From Methylotenera sp. (lineage in GTDB: Bacteria; Pseudomonadota; Gammaproteobacteria; Burkholderiales; Methylophilaceae), in assembly GCA_027487055.1 (NCBI GenBank), contig JAIYEJ010000089.1, positions 1 to 5,865 on the forward strand: a DNA stretch of 5,865 nt. Direction: 5' to 3'. Of the stretch, positions 5,736 to 5,865 are shown in pieces. Below the pieces are notes generated by a model. The model saw only the letters and a list, made by a program, of their open reading frames with translations, had not been told where the DNA came from and made no database searches. Position 1 is the first letter of the stretch; each line of letters opens with the position of its first letter. Made by a program: the position numbers and the translations under genes.

Positions 5736-5865
5736 TTATGGCAACAATGGGACAACTTCTAAGCCAGCATTTTCATCAAAAGCAAACATAATATTCATAT
5801 TCTGCACAGCTTGCCCCGCAGCACCTTTAACTAGGTTATCTTGTACCACCAATATCGTCAAATAC
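5736..5865 (-). CDS. argC: N-acetyl-gamma-glutamyl-phosphate reductase, C-terminal end (partial)
   Basis: Only the last 42 codons and the TAA stop (5736-5738) are inside the window; the rest lies beyond base 5865. The minus-strand reading gives VQDNLVKGAAGQAVQNMN, a highly conserved C-terminal stretch of ArgC, then a short tail ending EVVPLLP. ArgC reduces N-acetylglutamyl phosphate to the semialdehyde with NADPH, the third step of arginine synthesis, in the cytosol. The visible frame has no break. It is probably the first known gene of the cluster running to erpA, with the promoter outside the window. Confidence 0.92.
   Translation of the reverse strand, partial: YLTILVVQDNLVKGAAGQAVQNMNIMFAFDENAGLEVVPLLP

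Overview
The window looks like ordinary chromosome from an AT-rich betaproteobacterium. The best guess is Methylophilaceae (Methylotenera-like) or a close Nitrosomonadales relative. This rests on three things: the Gram-negative type II citrate synthase, the betaproteobacterial gene order argC / coiled-coil membrane protein / bactofilin / erpA, and the base composition. It is an inference without a database search. No mobile element, CRISPR array, tRNA or rRNA was seen.

Layout. Bases 1-144 are the upstream region of gltA, with a good -10 hexamer and an inverted repeat. Bases 145-1446 (+) encode citrate synthase. Bases 1447-1695 are a convergent intergenic region with two hairpin terminators, one per strand, whose T tracts lie side by side. 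Bases 1696-3447 (-) encode a soluble EAL-CBS-GGDEF cyclic-di-GMP protein that starts at TTG. Bases 3448-3610 hold an imperfect tandem duplication (period 93 bp) of this gene's leader, including its ribosome binding site and first codons. Bases 3611-4276 (-) encode a lipoprotein-type GDSL/SGNH esterase. A strong palindromic terminator at 4404-4432 separates it from an upstream minus-strand gene cluster: argC (C-terminal end only, 5736-5865), a short membrane/coiled-coil protein (5360-5722), a bactofilin (4928-5311) and erpA (4479-4859).

How the genes relate. The minus-strand cluster reads as one operon: gaps are 13, 48 and 68 nt, bactofilin and erpA have clear Shine-Dalgarno sequences, and a terminator follows erpA. 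It combines arginine synthesis, a probable cell-envelope scaffold pair (membrane coiled-coil protein plus bactofilin) and Fe-S cluster delivery. The GDSL lipoprotein and the c-di-GMP protein look like separate units behind that terminator. gltA stands alone and supplies citrate to the TCA cycle.

I see no convincing undescribed multi-gene system. The points most worth a second look are the duplicated leader of the EAL-CBS-GGDEF gene, that protein's domain order and altered GGDEF site, the apparently truncated coiled-coil partner of the bactofilin, and the two interlocked terminators.
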